The notes under the pieces are model-generated. The model saw nothing but the letters and a program-made list of their open reading frames with translations. It had not been told where the DNA came from and ran no database searches. A stretch of 64,000 bases of DNA from the NCBI GenBank assembly GCA_949316235.1, contig OX438754.1:9285501-9349500 (forward strand), read 5' to 3'. The DNA is from Oegoconia quadripuncta. Its lineage: Eukaryota > Arthropoda > Insecta > Lepidoptera > Autostichidae. This document shows, piece by piece, positions 37,310-52,000 of this stretch. The first letter of the stretch is position 1. Each line of letters starts with the position of its first letter. The position numbers were made by a program, and so were the translations under genes.

Positions 37310-38639
37310 TTAAGACTGATTTGTCTCTGTGTTTTGTGAGTTGACTTATTTGTTACCCTAAACTGTCAACTCAATGTTACTCTTAGTTGCTTTTGCTAAT
37401 GGAATATCGCAATATTAAAAGAAGATAATTTGAAACAGAAAAACTTTACTTACTTAATCAGCTACGCAAATAACTCTGTACTATTAAACGTTATCAATTA
37501 AACTATACATGTATACACCTGTAAGTTGCCTAAAGCCATTAAAAACTCCTTAAGAGGCTTTGCGTTGTGTTCAGACTTCATAATAGTCAGTTTAGAGCGT
37601 TTTAATTACAAAGGTCCTATTCCAAGGGTGTAATGCGCCCTTAAGCTTCAAATGGCAGAGGACTCTGCCCTTATGTGCTAGTAAACTATGAGGCCACGTT
37701 ACGTTCCACGCATGTAGGGTGCTTAATTTTAAGGGCTAGTGTCTGTGACATTCCTGTGTAATGGCCAGTTAGTTTATTATAATAGTTAATATACCTGTTT
37801 ACTTAATTGGTGCTATCATTTTGGGGGGCATGCGGAGAATTTTTTTATATCTTATCTATATATCTGGATAATTTAAATCACCGTACAAAGTTACAGTTAA
37901 AACTCAAGTGCTTACAATTATAAAACCTGTATTGAAACGGGAGTTGGATAAGGTGTCGTTGGATGGTGTTTTATTGCTTTCCATTATAAGGAAATTATCC
38001 TTAAAAGCGTAAATGAATATTTCCCATCACGTTATCTGCATTGCCCATCCAGGCGGTCCTTACAAATTGTGATTAAATAAAGCAGAAAATATCTAAGAGC
38101 AATTATGGGGGCCCTTATAACTCAAGAATGCGTTTAATATTCCCCCCTCGCGTCCTACCCCTCGTTATAAGTCTAGTGATTAAATCGCGTCGCTCACGCA
38201 TTCTGGAGCCGACTCCGAGCGCTCGCCATTTGCTAGCACAATTATAATTAAAAATTAATCCAGCCCCAAGAAAACTGTCATTCATTACAATGTCGCGGTA
38301 ATTCTTAAACATTAAATCAAGGAATTAATATGAATGAACTCGCATCTACACTCTCCGGTTTTTGATGTTGCAGCAGACAATTTATGTGAATTTATTACCG
38401 TATTAGCGTCGGCTTATGGGTAACATTAGCCTATTCAGGCTTCTCAAGTGATATAACTCGATGTTTCCCTGTTAATTATTAGATGAGAAGCCTAAGTTAT
38501 AACGTTATTTGTTGGTTTATTGTTGCGAAAAACGGGATCAATATGTATAATAAATTTCTGTACATTTGCATCCTCTACAGCCTAGAAACTGGCTACCTAT
38601 AATCATAAAGCAACACGGTGGATTACCCAACATACATTT

Positions 38640-38945
38640 ATGTTAATGTTGAACCTCCCTTACCGGGCCAAAAAGATAGGATTGCAAATTTGCGGCCAAA
38701 AATTTATGATATCCGCGTATCCATATAGCTCCCCTCGGGCGTGGGGTAAAATAGGCCCATTGGCATTTGGGAGAGCTAGCCACGCTCGTTGTCGGCCAAA
38801 ATGACCCTAAACATTTTATTTGGTAGCATCGCTATTCCCGTTACGCAGTGGAATTGCGTCGACTAATCTTGAGCCGCCATTTTAGGGGTGTTTTCGCGCC
38901 TTTTTCGTATAAATATAGCCGGAGATTACATGTTTGCATGTAGTT
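38640..38945 (+). promoter_or_regulatory. promoter-like island with TATAAATA, plus strand
   Basis: A unique, GC-richer stretch: CTCCCCTCGGGCGTGGGG, GAGCCGCCATTTTAGGGGTG and TTTTCGCGCC, followed by TATAAATA at 38908-38915. If active it would start transcription near 38940, antisense to abd-A within its intron. GCCATTTT is a Pho-like core, and AATTTATGATAT near 38705 is a posterior-Hox/Caudal-type site. No downstream ORF is evident, so a non-coding RNA or enhancer are the options. Confidence 0.3.
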
Positions 38946-39984
38946 TCTGTGTGTGAAATTTATGAAGCAACGTTTCCTACGGGCACACGTCTTCCTGACT
39001 TACGCCTTAAGCTCTTATATTATTACGTTCTAGGGTGCATGAAATTATGTAGGTAGTTGTCAATTTGGTCGAATCCCAATTTATTGGCGATCGATTAGCA
39101 CCCGACGCGGGAGCTTTGTTTAATTGAAGTGCTTTCATGATTGGATTAGAGTCTGATACGTGCTTACTTTGGGCTATATACTTACATTGTTTGTAGATCT
39201 ATATACGGTTGCACTTAATGAAATAAGGTAGGTTATGGTAGGGAATTTTGTGGTTTTACCCGGGTGTTTCGGGAACGACTTTTACATATATATAGGATTG
39301 ATTAGTACTTGATTATACATATACCGGAGAGTTACAAGTGTAAATGTATGCCAATTTCAGTATACAAAAAGGTAACACATTGTACCTACAACATTACTAA
39401 GTAACTACTTATCTGTTTTCCCACGTAGATATCTTGCCGAATGTAAATATGACACCCCATAAACTGAATGTTTTATCGGCTGCCACTACCATTCCAATTT
39501 ATTCTGGTCATTTTTGTCTACTTCGAGGGTGTCCAATTTTAGGGGAGAATTTATTGCTTTTATTATGTCTTTTTTTGGTAATAATACAAAAGTCACCTTT
39601 GGTCTAGCTAGAAGCACCAATTATATATTTTGTTTAATCAAATACTTTAAGGAGTACCATATATCCATTGCTAAAATAGTTCATATTGACAAAAAGCGCC
39701 CGAATATTACCAATAACATCATATTAAAAATCCAACTCATTATTCATATTTCTTATTATCTTTCTCCATATCTTATTCATTTTGCCATTCATTTAGTACA
39801 AGCTTACTAAACGTATTTGTAATTTATTTAGTACAAAAAATAGTAACTCCTCTTGAATTTATGTAAAATTTACAATTTATCAAGAAAAGGCGTCTCTGTA
39901 TTGATCAGAAGCCGCTTCCCGCATTGTAATCCGTTGTTTAGGACACGATACTGAGCGTACTAACAAAATATTCTGATCTCGTAC

Positions 39985-40110
39985 CAATGTAACGCCCTCT
40001 GCCGCCGGCCCCCGCTATTTATACCTCTGTTATTGGCACTTCTTCAATGTCAGTCGCACCCTGCGCTATCCCCTGATCCCCTAAACCCCCGGTGCCCCCT
40101 CAATCCCTCT
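39985..40110 (-). promoter_or_regulatory. promoter-like island with TATAAATA and a G-quadruplex motif, minus strand
   Basis: On the minus strand four G runs of 4-5 separated by 4-nt loops (40099-40070) lie upstream of TATAAATA (40023-40016). This is followed by GCGGGGGCCGGCGGCAGAGG. The orientation is sense to abd-A and inside its large intron, so it could be a cryptic or alternative promoter or an enhancer RNA start. By sequence only. Confidence 0.3.
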
Positions 40111-40682
40111 AACATACATTACACAACACCACTCGAATACTAAGGGCCAGAATGGCTATATAAAATTATATCAATTGCATGGTTTTTATTGTCGAATTAC
40201 AATTTCAGATTTGGCACCTTTGTTATCTGCTCGCGGCAGCCGAAGGGTTGACTGAACTACTCGTATATGTCAATACGATGCATAGACGTTTCTATAGTAT
40301 TCGACGTAGTAAATTTTATGTGTCACAGATTTACTGGTTGTTTTTGAAGTGATAACAATTGCAGTTGAATTTCCATCTCAGTGACCGAGTAGTTTTACAA
40401 TAGATATTAAGACATGTAAGAAAAGAGTAGAGTGCCTAGATTTGCAATGCATGTAATGTTGACTTTTATTTTTTATTTAAAGAAAATATGTAAACTTGAC
40501 GCTATATGCCTAATTAAATCTTCGATGTTTCTACAAACTTCTCTCTCACTTCCCACCATAGATAGAGCAATATGCCGGTGTATTGTCAATACAAATAAAC
40601 GACTGTAATAATAGTGTTAATTTTAAGCGCCTATTTATAAGCGCTACGATAAATTCACTATTAAAATTTAAAATACAAAATG

Positions 40683-41556
40683 GATAAGGGACGCATTAGC
40701 CTCAATCACACTTGATGTTAAGTTGAGATTGATGGTAGAGGTGCACTCACACAGAAATAAATATTGTGCCGATCTCGTCGTATACGGATTATTAGGTAAT
40801 TCTGGGCCGTCGTGTATCTCGTCTCAAAGAACCGGAACACAATAATGCTATTAGCACTGCTGGATAGCGGCAGACTTAAATGGTGATGGTAACTAGGTAA
40901 ACGAACATTTAGAATAGCATAACATAGAAACCATTGACACACAAACCACGAATACAAGAATAACAGGAATTACGGGAGAATTACAGAACCAGGAGTAATT
41001 TATACTATAGTATAGTAGTATGTAGTAATATTACTTCACTCAGCTTTACGCTATGTGATGGTCTTCCGTAAGGCCCATTAAGTGACGAACAATATGAATT
41101 TTTTTTCGAAAGATTACAATAAACTACATTATAAAAGAAAATCATAATAACAAAAATATTCTCCAGTCGTTGTTTAAAATTGACAAGAGACTGGGAGGTA
41201 ATGGGAATGCACTATTATACGAGAACAGTACAAGCATGAAATTTAAAATGCTCTGCCAATAACCAAATCGAGTGATAACAGGAATGGTAGCACTCAAGCG
41301 TAATCTTCAGTTCGATTTAAAACCTTAACCCGTCGCAATAAATGCGTTACGCTAAATTTACAGCCGATTGTACATACAACTGCACGAAGACCGTAATATT
41401 TCTACTATAAGCTGGTCTCGCTGCGTGTATATTCCAGTTGCGTCATGCGGCCAGCTTACACTATATGATAGTGCCCCGTCCATTCTACCTCGCTGAGGAT
41501 CGAACACGGATCTTCGTAACTCAGTATTGAAAACATTTTAAGTCAAGGTCTTAAGT
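40683..41556 (-). mobile_element. fragmented ancient ACAACGGGTT-family SINE
   Basis: Family blocks appear in order but are separated by foreign sequence: CCTCAATCACACTTGATG near 40698, CCGGAACACAATAATGCTAT near 40831, AAATGCTCTGCCAATAACCA near 41245 and CTCGCTGAGGATCGAACAC near 41489. The copy has been broken up by later insertions. Confidence 0.5.
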
Positions 41557-42274
41557 ATAAACTATGAAGCATGCAAATAAGCAATTAAAAATACTTGGTT
41601 TGGTACTGGTTATCGTTTAATTGCAGAAAAGGGCTTGTCGGCGGTGCACAGGATGCGCGTAGGCAGCGTACCATTGATATATAAAACGCTTTACTTTATA
41701 GATTATCAAACCATGTATTTCGAGATTACAGATGTAAGCATGACTATTTATATCGATGGATTGAGATGTAACATGGTTTGTTGGTGGAGATGCGTTTGAC
41801 TGGCTCTTGATGAAAATATGCCGCATCTAAAGCAGGTATTACGATATGTGAGGATAATAAATAATAGGCTAATTGAACTGGCTCTGGAGTGGAAAATTTT
41901 TAAATGTAGAAAGTATAATATAACATATTACAGCTGCTAAATAGAAACTAAAACGTGACGTACAGGTTGGCAATAGTCTTGTTTACATAAAGGTCGGCAC
42001 TCCTATTTAGATAGTGTATATATTTCAGATACGTAGGGTAGGGCGAGGCTAGTTGAGCATGCTATATCCCTATGAGGGTAATATAAAATATCTCGACGAG
42101 AGATACGCATGATAATTTTGACATACATATAACAATATGTTTTACTATTGTATACAGGAATTTGTTTTTTATGTTATTATTTTTTGTTTTATGTTTGACA
42201 ATCACTTTTATTTTAAATTTCATAAATTTACGAAACTGTATGTATGACATGCTATTGTAAAAGTGAACTAAATA

Positions 42275-42304
42275 AATCTAATCTAATCTAATCTAATCTA
42301 ATCT
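42275..42304. repeat. (AATCT)6 tandem, probable LINE tail
   Basis: Six perfect AATCT units follow AACTAAATAA, an arrangement common at 3' ends of insect non-LTR elements. The body (about 42040-42274) is likely the element's 3' UTR, but no second copy is seen. Confidence 0.7.
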
Positions 42305-45300
42305 ATAGCAACAAGTCAAATTGTGGAAAAGAATCCGTCGCTTGACCACCCGTTGCTGTTGCTGTTGTTTTTATAATTCCAAAAAATAGATTTAACTGTA
42401 TCTCTAAGACCAGCAAATATTTGCAGAAATAAGCAAAGTAAACACTGTTATGCTTTAAACTGCAAATAAGAAAAATAATTGCTTCATCAAAATATATAAA
42501 GAAACAGAAGTATTGAATATCGCACAAATATCTAAGTATAACACCAACATGTTAGCAAATAAAATATTAAACAGGGGCAAAAATAAATAGATACATTAAC
42601 TTTTACAAAAATATAAAAATAGAGTGGAATTGGTTTAATAGAAAAGTCCCCTTCATCCAGCAGTGGGTGGATGTGAGATGATGATACAAGTAACTCATAA
42701 GCTATCATTTTGTAAAATTTTCACGACCGTTACGTGATTTCGGCAAGGGTGGTCCTGCGGCATCAGCTCACATAGAAAAAAACAACAAATAAAGCATTTT
42801 GTTTTTATTTACATGATATTTTTTTATTTATTTCTTCACTCACTTATGTCATTAGATTTGGATTCGTGCCAAATATTTAAGATTGTAGGGCAACCAAAAG
42901 TAGATATCCCATAGATTGCTTTGGATAATCCAGTGAGTGGGACTTTTGTATGAAAATACTCTTTGTTGGGCCGTATCTTTTTGCGTTACACTAGTTTTTC
43001 ACTTAGTTTTTCATATTAATTTAAACTTGATACCTCCAGCCTTGTCGGAGATAAAAGGGCCTAGACACACGGAAAGATATATACAGACGATCCATAAAAA
43101 GTCCTTTTTATTTTTTTGCGTACCGAGCCCTGAAAACAGAAATGTTCCCTGTTCTGTTTTTTCTTTATATGTAACATATTTTTTTGAATAATGTTCATGG
43201 ATAAAGTGTAATTGCCCAATTAGCCTCACTCTACCCCAATTAATATTTGCAATAAGTTAAAATATAAAACAACATATTTTTAACAGTTTAATATAATCAA
43301 CATTGCTACTTATTATTTTTGCCCATAATTTCCATATAGATTTGATTGCGTAATCATTAAAAGATTTTAATCAATTTGAATGTGTGAAAAAACTAATTAA
43401 TATTTTCAATGATAAGAATAACTTTAAATAAATATTAGATATGTTTCAACGAGGAGCAATTAGCAACTACGTTACACGTTCCATTTTAAACTATTTGTTA
43501 CTTTACATTTACGCAAGACGTCGTGGGTGGTATCCTAACTTGGCAATTAACAATTAGAAATTCAAATTAAATTCAATTTTCCTCGCTTCATTTCCATAAA
43601 ACATATGCAATATGAACGACGACTAGATTAGTCACATGTTACTGTATTAAAATAATTCCCGTGCCTACAAAGGAAAATACGACGTGAAATATATTGACAA
43701 TATTATCAGTTTAAATGAAGCCATTAAATAGCTGTAATTATGGAAAGAGCTGCCAGTACGGGTTGAATGTCCTATATGGTACACCTACTGAATCCACACG
43801 GCTGATCTCAAAAGGTAGGCGCGCGTCAAAAATTCTCGGATCGCACAATTAAGGTTATCTACAATAAAATCACAATTTAATTACTTATTAGCGGTAATGA
43901 AATCACTTGAACGTCGCCTTAATTGGACGTAGCAAACTTTTTCTTTTTGACGCAGTTGGGCCGCAACAAAATGTCTTTTCTTTTAAGTATCTTTAAATCA
44001 CTTGTTTGTTCGTGTATGTTAATACTTGAGTCACACGAAATGCGGTTAATTGTGGCATTATTCGCTAGTATAACGAGAATTTTTGAGTGCTATTAAAACG
44101 GTGTGAAAAAGTCGTAATAAAGTTATTAATAAGGCTCTGTGTTTACATTGTACAAGCCTCAATTTGCTGCATTGCAATTTTTACCTAACAGTCTGTGACG
44201 TTACACCTTGTTAATTTTCAACTACATATGTAAAAATCGTTATACATTTTGTGCCATTAGGTACAACCTTCTTACAAACAAATTTTGAAAGTAGGTACAG
44301 TTGCTCAACTAGCAGATCCGGCCTCAGTTGAATTTTGGGGGGCCTCAAGCAGATTAACTCATTGAAATCATCTGTATGACTCAAACCAAAACTCAATCAA
44401 TATTAATTATATTAATTACTCATATGACAAAGATACACAAAGTTATGTAAATAAAATTGCACATGAAGCTTCAAATAATCTGATAATTGCAAAGCGCAAT
44501 CAAAAGAGCCTACTTTTCATCCATAATCAGTACCTAAACCTGTATAAAGGTGTCACCCCACTGCAAAGGCTACACGAAGGCATCCGAAGGTGAAAATGTC
44601 GCCCCACCAGTTGTATATCAAGATCCGTATCTGAGATTTACGTGGCGCAGTCTGACTGCGATTATATCTCTCAGATTAATGCGTAAGCGGAGCGCAGGGT
44701 TGCCAACGTATTTATTTTATATGCCACGGAAAAGTAAAACTGTAATACATAACAAGAACTCCACGGAGACAGCATCGTCTACAGGAAAGACCGTTAAGAT
44801 TGCGAAGGAAGTAAGACCACAGAAATGTAACTGGTTTTTAACTGAATATGCGAAGCACATAAATTACAATGTAGACATATTTCTCGTAAGTTCGCAAAAC
44901 TAATTTCGGCTATGGAATTTACTGAGAAATATTTTTGTAGACGGAGTCATTATTGATAAATCAGTTACTGCTGGTTAGCAAGAAGTTCCATCATCCATCT
45001 TTTCACAGCGATTGCGACAAGGCTTTGGAAGCAAATTTCTTCTATAGGTGGACTAGACTGGGCCATAAGTTAATTGATTAGAATTACACAAAATCACTGA
45101 GTAAAACTAACACCTTCAAATTTCATTTGTAGCATGCCAACAGTTTTGTTTTGTATACATACATTAAACGCTCGCTTATTTGACGCTACAAGTATAAACA
45201 AACTGTTATGTTCCATTTAAATAATTAAAAAAAGTGTATGCTGAAAGTTATCCTCTCCATCTCTTTTCTTGGTTGGAGTTGTCTTTAATAACTACGACAG

Positions 45301-47373
45301 TCAGGCGACAGCTAGTCGCAAATTTCTCTCCAACCACGGATACTGAGAAATTTAAAGGTCATTTCATTCATTAATACGATGAAGATGTCACTTTTGTGAT
45401 GATTAAAAAACACATTGTAGGACTAGGTATTAGGTAAAATACACATAGATGTAGTTAAACAAGTTCCGCCTAATTACATTTGTGCCTAATTTATAAAGCT
45501 ACTGTCTACTTCAAGATCGGTTAGATGATATTCGTATATATGACCAAAGCTGGTAATTTATGTACACAACAATAATAAAGAAACATCTCTTGTTTTCTAA
45601 GTACCTACGGGTATGTTACAATAATTTGTAATATGATCTTGGATTTTGTTGTGTATTTATTGTCCCCATATTTCTTAACTTATGCTCCGAGGTTGTGGTA
45701 TTTATGCCCTCTACAGAAAAGTTCCTACTTAAGGTTGAGATAATTCAAATAAATCCCACCAAGTTCTAACCCCATTTATTAATATTTTATTTGTGTTGTT
45801 AGGGTATTATGGTTATGCTTATTGTAAATTAAAACCACTATGGTAATATGATGATTTTCCTAATACTAAGCTAATTTTTCTAACATTGAAATGTGTCATT
45901 TGTTTTAAATGTCAGTAAATCACCTTTAAGCATGTCGCCAGCTTCCTCGAACGTGTGTAATGCGCGACTCTGGTCAGCGAGCCAATTTGTTTTTATTGAG
46001 ACTACCCCCGAGTTATGCAAACCCACAGGAAAACGCTGAGCCCGCTGTAAACAAACTTAAAACGTCACCAGCCACCGCTGACCCTTTCAAAGCTAACATA
46101 GCCCGGTTCTACTGCGAAGAGGAGAGGCCATGCTGGGCTGGTGTAGGTGGCCAGGTCTACCTTTAATCTGGATGCGAATGTTTTCACAAGCGCCTGCGTT
46201 TGGCCTCCGAGACCGAGACGTGTGTAAACAATACTCAACGTTAATAGAGATATAAATTGCATGCGTTTCATTTAATCCCTTTGAGAGCAATCGACACCTA
46301 TAACATATTATGAAATCTGCTGTTATCGGTTTGTGCAGGCGTTCATAACGTATGGACTTTTGGAGTTTGGGTCTTGTTATTTGCGCTAGTAACAAACGTC
46401 AGATCAAACTTCTGAAACTTGCTTCTCGGATCCTAAGCTAACAACTTTTGTTCTAACTACCAATAAAGTATTAGATTTATTTGCCCAGCTTGATAGGTTT
46501 TAACGTATGTAACGTCAATATTTACTACAATAAACTGTCTAGAACGTAACATTAGTATTATTGGCGTTGGTCTAATAAACAGAGTAATAAGATAAATTCG
46601 TACGGTAAACTGGGAGACGACATCCCAGTTGATATTAACATAACGTCGAGGAACCGAAGCGGAGTAAGCTTTGAAAGTTCGTCGGTCTTTTGAACAATGC
46701 CTTAACATTCCTGAGGTTGTTGAGTCATATTGTTCGGTTCAATATGTATACTATCGTATAACTTTTAGATATCTATGGATTGAATGTTTGCGTTCGGTTC
46801 AAAAAGAATATTTGCTCATACCACGATTATAATACGCATCTAGATGTGGAATTATGTAATATTTTTAAATTTTACAGAAATTTCTCTTTGCTTTATCATG
46901 AAAGTAGTAGTTTCTTAGCATAGTGTTTTGAAATACGATATTTGACTCAGGATTTGTATGGTTTTTCTACATTTCATCTACCAAAAATCAAATAGAACAC
47001 CATAACCAGAAAAAAGGACTCTCGACTAATGTGCATGATTTGAAAGACCAGATAAATTTTCCTACATTTTCCTATTACCGTGTTATTGTGTCGTATCGTA
47101 CCGTTGAATCAAATACTGTATGTCTGGTTAGGTACAACAGTAGATAAACAAAGTATATATGTTGACTATCGGCGTATTATAGTGTAAATGTGTGCGTTGG
47201 GCACGTATTTACAGGCACGCGGGCAGTGTACGGCGATTGGGTCTTGCACTTTCGATCTTACTAAGCCGGAGTCTTTCTTATTATTTTAATCAATGACGGA
47301 GCATGTGGATTGTAGTTCATCATTAAAGTCCGGAATTTTGGAAAAAATATTCTTAGGAAGCCCTCTGATGACC

Positions 47374-47397
47374 GACGTCGTCAATGGCGACGACGTC
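47374..47397. repeat. perfect 9-bp inverted repeat GACGTCGTC / GACGACGTC
   Basis: Two GACGTC cores face each other around a 6-nt spacer (AATGGC). CG-rich in an AT-rich intron. It could be a dimeric bZIP-type site or a small hairpin. Confidence 0.7.
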
Positions 47398-49028
47398 ATG
47401 CATAATTCTATCAAAAGCACAAGTACACCGCGATATTAAGTATCACTAGACATTCTACACAGTACGTACCTAATCAGTAACTAAGAAGTCATGAAATACA
47501 AACATATTATAGTTACCTGTAACACAAGAATAAATCCTATAAACTCCAAAAATACAACGCAACATCCTAGATTTTCTAAACGGTAGGAGGAGTTAATGTA
47601 AACTATAGCCACATTTAGAACTTAGTGATATTCACTGATGGATTAAGCGACCCAATAGAATATAAAGTTAGGTAGGTAGGCTGAACTTATACATCGTAAT
47701 AGTGAACAAAATTAAAAATGATCCTCGTTTTCATAGGCAGACTGCTTGTACTTTTATAAGTTACTCATTTATGTACTTGCTACCTAAGTTAATTAGATCG
47801 TGTAAATTCACTTTACACAGATCATTTGTAAGATAACATAACTTGAACAAACAACAAGTTATCTCTTAGAATTATGAACGTATGGTTGAAAGAATAAATT
47901 ACTTCATTTACAAAACAATATGCTAAGAGACTGTCACTAGGTTTAAGTTATTGATTTATTCATAGGGCCAAGGTAAACGCAGCCTTTGAAATGTGAACAT
48001 CGTTTCTATTTACAGCTAGTAGAGAGCAATAGAGAAAATATAAATATTGTGCAGAAGATTGTAAAATATCGTTTATTTGATGTAGGGTGTACGTTTATAT
48101 TATTGAACATTTTTTAAACATTTAATTTTTGAAATAGATTGTATCTGGAGCTTTGTCACACTACGTGTAAAAATATATATTAAAAACTCATCAAAACTAA
48201 TCAAATGAATCCAAACTCATACGTTTACCGTAGCAGAGCTACATTACCCTACCTTTGGCTCCATCATCCTAACTTCATTGTCGTGATCATGTAATAAATA
48301 ACTCATCAGAACAAATTAAATTATGTGACTCACATTAGTAGACATTGAAGAGTTCCCTTATCCATTTCTAAGCTTCATATCAGCTTGATATTACCGCACC
48401 TATTGTCATCGGAATTGCATAGATTTAGTTCGAAATCGATACGTTAATTTTAATTTAAAGGTGATGAAAATCGACGAATATTAAATAAATGAATAACGAA
48501 AGGAGAACAATTAAATTCGAGCGCCAGGAAATGCTCTTTGATGGCGACCTTGAAAGTTTTCAAAATTTTTGCACGTAGATCTCTAACTGATCTCTATCCG
48601 AGCCCATTCGAGTATACATTTCCACAGATGAGTGGCTCGCGGTGAGATGTTCGGTGGAACGTAAAGCTGTAGATTATCCGCCGAACAAAGGCGACGATTG
48701 TGAATAGAGGAAAGAAGTTGAAAGCAACCTTGGGATAAAATGGAGTTCTAGGATTGAACAACACAGAATATAGGAGCAAGAGAATGTAGACCTTTGCCTC
48801 GACGAATTAACGAGCTGACTCTAGTATTCGGAAATGTGGTCATATTTGTGTAGTCCACAAATGAACTCGAGAAGTTTTAAATTCGACAAGTTTTTTGAAA
48901 AATTCAGCAAATAGCAGCAGTCAGCATAGTTGAGAATAAGAGAATAGAAGGGGGATTATGCAAGAGCAACTTTAATGACAGTGGGTGGGAAATTATTCAA
49001 ACGTCGGGAAGACCCACCAGCAGCTATT

Positions 49029-49085
49029 ATTTTTTTTTAATGCACAACGGTTAGTACTTGACCTCAATCTACCTGATAACTTCGG
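49029..49085 (-). mobile_element. ACAACGGGTT-family SINE tail fragment
   Basis: A T run, TGCACAACGGTTAGTACTTG and ACCTCAATCTACCTGATAA match the 3' end of the family; the rest is missing. Confidence 0.65.
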
Positions 49086-52000
49086 CAACCTGTGAATCCC
49101 AAAAAGGTGTTAAGAAGATAACACCAAGACTTTTCACTTTACCATTGTAAAGAATACAAATTCCATCAAAATCTATGGATCACTAAATCTAAGTTAAGTC
49201 TAGACATATACGATTGGCTGCCAATGATAATAGCCTGCAGCATAGTAGTGTTGACAGTGAATTCACAGTATTTACTGGAGTAAATTTCACTTAAGGAAGG
49301 AACCAACGCTTTAAGATTATCTAGATTTGCTTGAGACATTTCAAAGTCGTCTGAGTAACGGTGGTAGGAGGACGGAAAGGTGACAAATGGATAGAATTAA
49401 TACATTTAGCAAATAGTAGAGATCTTTTCTTTGGGTGTAAAATCATGTCAGATGATGGAACTCATAATTATTTTTGTAAACTTATTATTAGCTTACGTCA
49501 CTGCCACAACTAAGTTGACGCCTTTATTTTTTTACATCCATTAAGCCATCATGATTGTATCATCAGTGTTTCACCTGAAAACATTACCCTTTTTTCTAAT
49601 GCAGTCTAGTGAAAACAAATCACACACAACAGTGTCGGCCAACTCAACTGACAAAAGTAAAATGTTAATAAATTAATTAATAAAATCCAGACCTTTAAAA
49701 TAGAAAATGGAATAAATTTAATCGCCAAAACCTTCAGTGATGAGGTGGAAGTGAAACAAAATTTGATATTACTGTATACAATATATTCATTGCAAAGTGA
49801 AGTGTGCACTGTTTTAAAACAAATTGATTAAAATGAATAACTTAGAAAATCTGCCAACATAAATCCCATGCCGACTGATAGGTAATAAAATTTAACTTTT
49901 ATGCGAACATTATTCGAATTAAAATTGCAAAGTTACGTGTTTTTTTCCCTTAGTTCACCTTCGTCACACTATATAAACGCACATGAATCTGTAGATGTCA
50001 CGATAAGAGTTGTACTTTTCACTCTTATTTGTTTTTATTACTACTACTATTAAAACTACTTACTTGAAAAAATGTAGGTAAAATCATGTAGTAGGTAGGT
50101 ATGTAGTAGGTAGGTTCGTTATAACATCTATGAAACTTAGAGTAAAATTATTAAATTAGCTAATATTTTTAGAAATAGGGCATTAGTCAGCAAATTTTCT
50201 AAGAAAGTATCTAAGTGGTATGTATGTAGAGAAACGTGGCTAGATTACACTAGCATTATGATTCTATGAAAACATTTAAATAATTATAGTGTATCTTCCT
50301 TGTTTGCATTCTGATATAGGTATTATTTGTATTGTTTGTATTGTGTGAGAATCTTAAGATACGAAAGGAACGTGTTTAAAATATTAATTCTCTAATTTAT
50401 CACCTCGAGCGAATGTACTGTATATTAAATGATATTTCACTAGTTTACGTTTTTAAAAAGGCGACTCGAACTAGTCCCTCCGTAGGGACTTATTGGATAT
50501 GTAAATCCATATGTTTCAAAGCGTTTATTGCTAAAAATGATATTTTGAGGGAGTGCGCATATGACAGATATCATATCAGAGAGCGAACACGCATGTTCAA
50601 AGACAAATCATGAGCCTTAACATCCTTTGGGGAAACTTCTATTTAACACGTTGGACACAAACTGCTACATAATTATGTATAACATAACAATAAAAATTCA
50701 TAATATACTATATTCGTCTCTGTCCGTCAATTTATTAAGGAAGCTATTTCATTCATTCAGAATAATAATACATGAACCTACACAAATAGATTCCAACGAA
50801 TTTGTATCTACTTTTTACTAGTAACATCGACACCACTTTGTATGCTATAGTGTCACAATAAAGATTAAACATTGGTGGAAAAATATACATAAATTAACCT
50901 GCGATATTATTAGGTAATCATGCTTACAAATTGTAACAATGCGGAATTAGAATTCATCAATTTTAAATGTAATTTAAACAAAGCAAATGACATTCGCCCC
51001 AAATTTGTTTAAATTTGAATTCATTTAACTACATTTGATTAATTGGAGTACCTTTATATAGAAACTATTTACTCCAACAATTCCATACAGGATTCCGCAT
51101 TACAATCAGATACAGAATGGGAGAGGTCGACAAACCTGCACAATTTTTCGCTAGCTAAAAATAGTGCATTACGTAAGTTGTAGAATAGCAACAACAATTG
51201 CAGCCTTGAACGACACACGTAGTAGGCGTATTCTTTATTGCTATAGCCAGTAGTGTTGTTAAGTGATAGATAGAGTCAGTAGTGCGAGAAGGACAGCGAT
51301 ATTGTTGCAAATAAAATGGCATTGGTATTTCAGTTATTAACGTTATCTGCGCCTTAGTAAATAAGACGTTTTCGTTACGCATTGCATACTATAATTTATC
51401 TCGTACTTACAACTACAACACGTAAAGAACAAAATAAGTAGTCGAAGAGATAAGCTACGTGTAGACGGAATAACTTTATTTTACAAGTTCATTCTTTACT
51501 TATTTGGTGACGGGGACTACGGACCACGTACGTAATGTCTAAAGATTGTAAACACGCAAATGTTGCATGAAATTTATTCGATAGTTTCTGTAATTCCGGG
51601 GTCGTTACTGTCCTGTTCTTTGTTTAATATTAGGTTTTGTAAATATAGCCGTATTACATATAATATGATATAATATGGACCTAATATATAGGGAGCTATT
51701 GCCGGATTGTAGCTCAAATCAAACACAAATCGTGTTGTCAACAAATTTGACATTAAAACCTTACTTACTTTCGCATAACAAGAATTATCTAATTTGACGA
51801 GTTAGTCGTCATCACATCACCTTCAAGCCGTTCCAAGTTGTGATCCAAAAGACAATCTTGCTGATTTAGGGGTACCCTCTTAGAATAATTGGTACCTCTC
51901 GATAGTCACATCTTGGATAAGGCTTAGTACGGTAGTGCTATCATAAAAGGGTCTAAAAATTATTACAGTAGGTACCTACTCACTGTAACAGAGGTGTCAT

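Noticed and set aside
42275..42304. CRISPR-like or telomeric array
   Set aside because: AATCT units without spacers; it differs from the insect telomere repeat TTAGG and fits a LINE tail.
44550..44903. 117-codon plus-strand frame as a gene
   Set aside because: No recognised domain and no promoter or splice context. The Lys/Thr/Ser-rich composition fits a chance or decayed transposon frame.
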